Assembly: GCA_020249415.1 (NCBI GenBank)
Contig: JADCFR010000329.1
Span: 1 to 6,432, forward strand
Direction of reading: 5' to 3'
Length of the DNA stretch: 6,432 bases
From: Roseomonas sp.
GTDB taxonomy: Bacteria > Pseudomonadota > Alphaproteobacteria > Acetobacterales > Acetobacteraceae
The position numbers and the translations under genes were made by a program. The notes under the pieces are model-generated. The model was not told where the DNA came from. It saw nothing but the letters and a program-made list of their open reading frames with translations, and did not search any database. Shown here one piece after another: positions 5,941 to 6,432 of this stretch; position 1 is the first letter of the stretch, and the number at the start of each line of letters is the position of its first letter.

Positions 5941-6106
5941 TGATCGCATTTTCCGAGCCGCCAAGTGATTCCACTTGGCTTGAAAATGCTTGTTCGTCTG
6001 ATCGCATTTTCCGAGTCGCCAGGTGATTCCACTTGGCTTGAAAATGCTTGTTCGTCTGATCGCATTTTCCGAGTCGCCAAGTGATTCCACTTGGCTTGAA
6101 AATGCT
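5941..6106. repeat. Tandem array of three palindromic repeats, 58-bp period
   Basis: Three 50-bp cores (5941-5990, 5999-6048, 6057-6106) are separated by two identical 8-bp spacers, TGTTCGTC. Each core forms a two-tier hairpin. The outer arm is GCATTTTC/GAAAATGC (8 bp), followed by an internal loop of CGAGYC against TT. The inner arm is GCCAAGTG/CACTTGGC (8 bp), capped by ATTC. In unit 1 the arms are 5946-5953 with 5982-5989 and 5960-5967 with 5972-5979; units 2 and 3 are the same plus 58 and 116. The units differ at only two positions: 5958 (C, against T in the others) and 6022 (G, against A in the others). The 58-bp period is not a multiple of three, so this is not coding. The array fills the gap between two convergent genes, and its last base is the first base of the minus-strand TGA triplet. 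It could act as a bidirectional transcription end or mRNA-stabilising structure. It resembles the small GCATTTTC palindromes dispersed between genes in alphaproteobacteria. Confidence 0.93.
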
Positions 6107-6432
6107 CACCTCATCGCGCCTTTCAGTACGATGGTGATCTCATCCAGGATCGCCGGATCATCAATGGTGGGTGGTACGGTATAGGGCTCGGCATCGGCGA
6201 TCTTGCGCATGGTGGCGCGCAGGATCTTGCCGCTGCGTGTCTTCGGCAGCCTTGCCACCACCTTCGCATCCTTGAAGGCAGCAACGGGGCCGATCTTCTC
6301 ACGCACCAGCCCCACCAATTCGCGCGCCAGCGCATCTTCCGGCTTGTTCACGCCAGATTTCACCACCACAAGGCCGAGCGGCACCTGCCCCTTCAGCGTA
6401 TCACGCACGCCAACCACGGCGCATTCGGCGAT
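6106..6432 (-). CDS. prpE: Propionyl-CoA (or acetyl-CoA) synthetase, C-terminal domain only; N-terminus outside window
   Basis: Activates a short-chain acid to its CoA thioester through an acyl-adenylate. Only the last 108 residues are in the window, in frame from the right edge to TGA at 6108-6106. They form the mobile C-terminal domain of the AMP-forming ligase superfamily: ECAVVGVRDTLKGQVPLGLVVVK, REKIGPVAAFKDAKVVARLPKTRSGKILRATMRKIAD and EPYTVPPTIDDPAILDEI. The lysine of RLPKTRSGK (visible residue 69) is the one needed for adenylation and is the usual target of regulatory acetylation. The KGQVPLGLVV and EPYTVPPTIDDPAILDEI text is closer to PrpE-type propionate ligases than to Acs, as I recall the families; the substrate-pocket residues lie outside the window, so acetate specificity is not excluded. 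Confidence 0.85.
   Translation of the reverse strand: MAECAVVGVRDTLKGQVPLGLVVVKSGVNKPEDALARELVGLVREKIGPVAAFKDAKVVARLPKTRSGKILRATMRKIADAEPYTVPPTIDDPAILDEITIVLKGAMR

Noticed and set aside
5941..6106. CRISPR array
   Set aside because: Only three units, 8-bp identical spacers and 50-bp two-tier palindromic repeats; CRISPR spacers are longer and unique, and no cas gene is present.
5891..6109. A 72-residue minus-strand reading frame over the repeat array with recurring text
   Set aside because: The 58-bp period shifts frame in each unit, so the repeats encode different peptides; it is a by-product of the palindromes.

Overview
The window looks like a chromosomal piece of a GC-rich alphaproteobacterium, most likely of the Rhodospirillales/Acetobacteraceae type. 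The reasons are the high GC content, GTG starts, a spirilloxanthin-type carotenoid 1,2-hydratase, and the order coiled-coil protein - zapA - 6S RNA - fau - YmdB-like phosphoesterase - yebC. The lineage is inferred from gene content and style; no search was run.

Layout. Minus strand, 1-2463: an uncharacterised 149-residue protein (2014-2463), a class I (DhnA-type) fructose-bisphosphate aldolase (1021-1941) and carotenoid 1,2-hydratase CrtC (1-932, cut by the left edge a few residues before its likely end). A 9-bp GC hairpin lies between the aldolase and crtC. Plus strand, from a divergent spacer of about 80 bp: a 69-residue coiled-coil protein (2546-2755), zapA (2755-3090), a 6S RNA gene (about 3099-3254), 5-formyltetrahydrofolate cyclo-ligase (3280-3873), a YmdB/TIGR00282 metallophosphoesterase (3870-4691), YebC/TACO1 (4766-5488) and a PaaI-type hotdog thioesterase (5500-5928). 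A tandem array of three 58-bp-period palindromic units (5941-6106) fills the convergent gap to the 3' end of a propionyl/acetyl-CoA synthetase gene on the minus strand (6106 to beyond the right edge).

Function. The plus-strand block is mostly housekeeping: division-ring assembly (zapA and its coiled-coil neighbour), global transcription control (6S RNA), folate one-carbon metabolism (fau), a nucleotide/phosphoesterase activity and a translation or transcription factor (YebC). zapA-6S-fau is an old, widely conserved proteobacterial linkage. Tight overlaps (1 nt between the coiled-coil gene and zapA, 4 nt between fau and the phosphoesterase) point to co-transcription. yebC appears to have its own sigma70-like promoter (4697-4725).

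I found no clearly new multi-gene system. The two items most worth a second look are not proteins: the 6S RNA, whose full two-helix-plus-bubble architecture and promoter can be read by eye, and the palindromic repeat array at the right end, where the one stem substitution keeps a G-U pair on only one strand.
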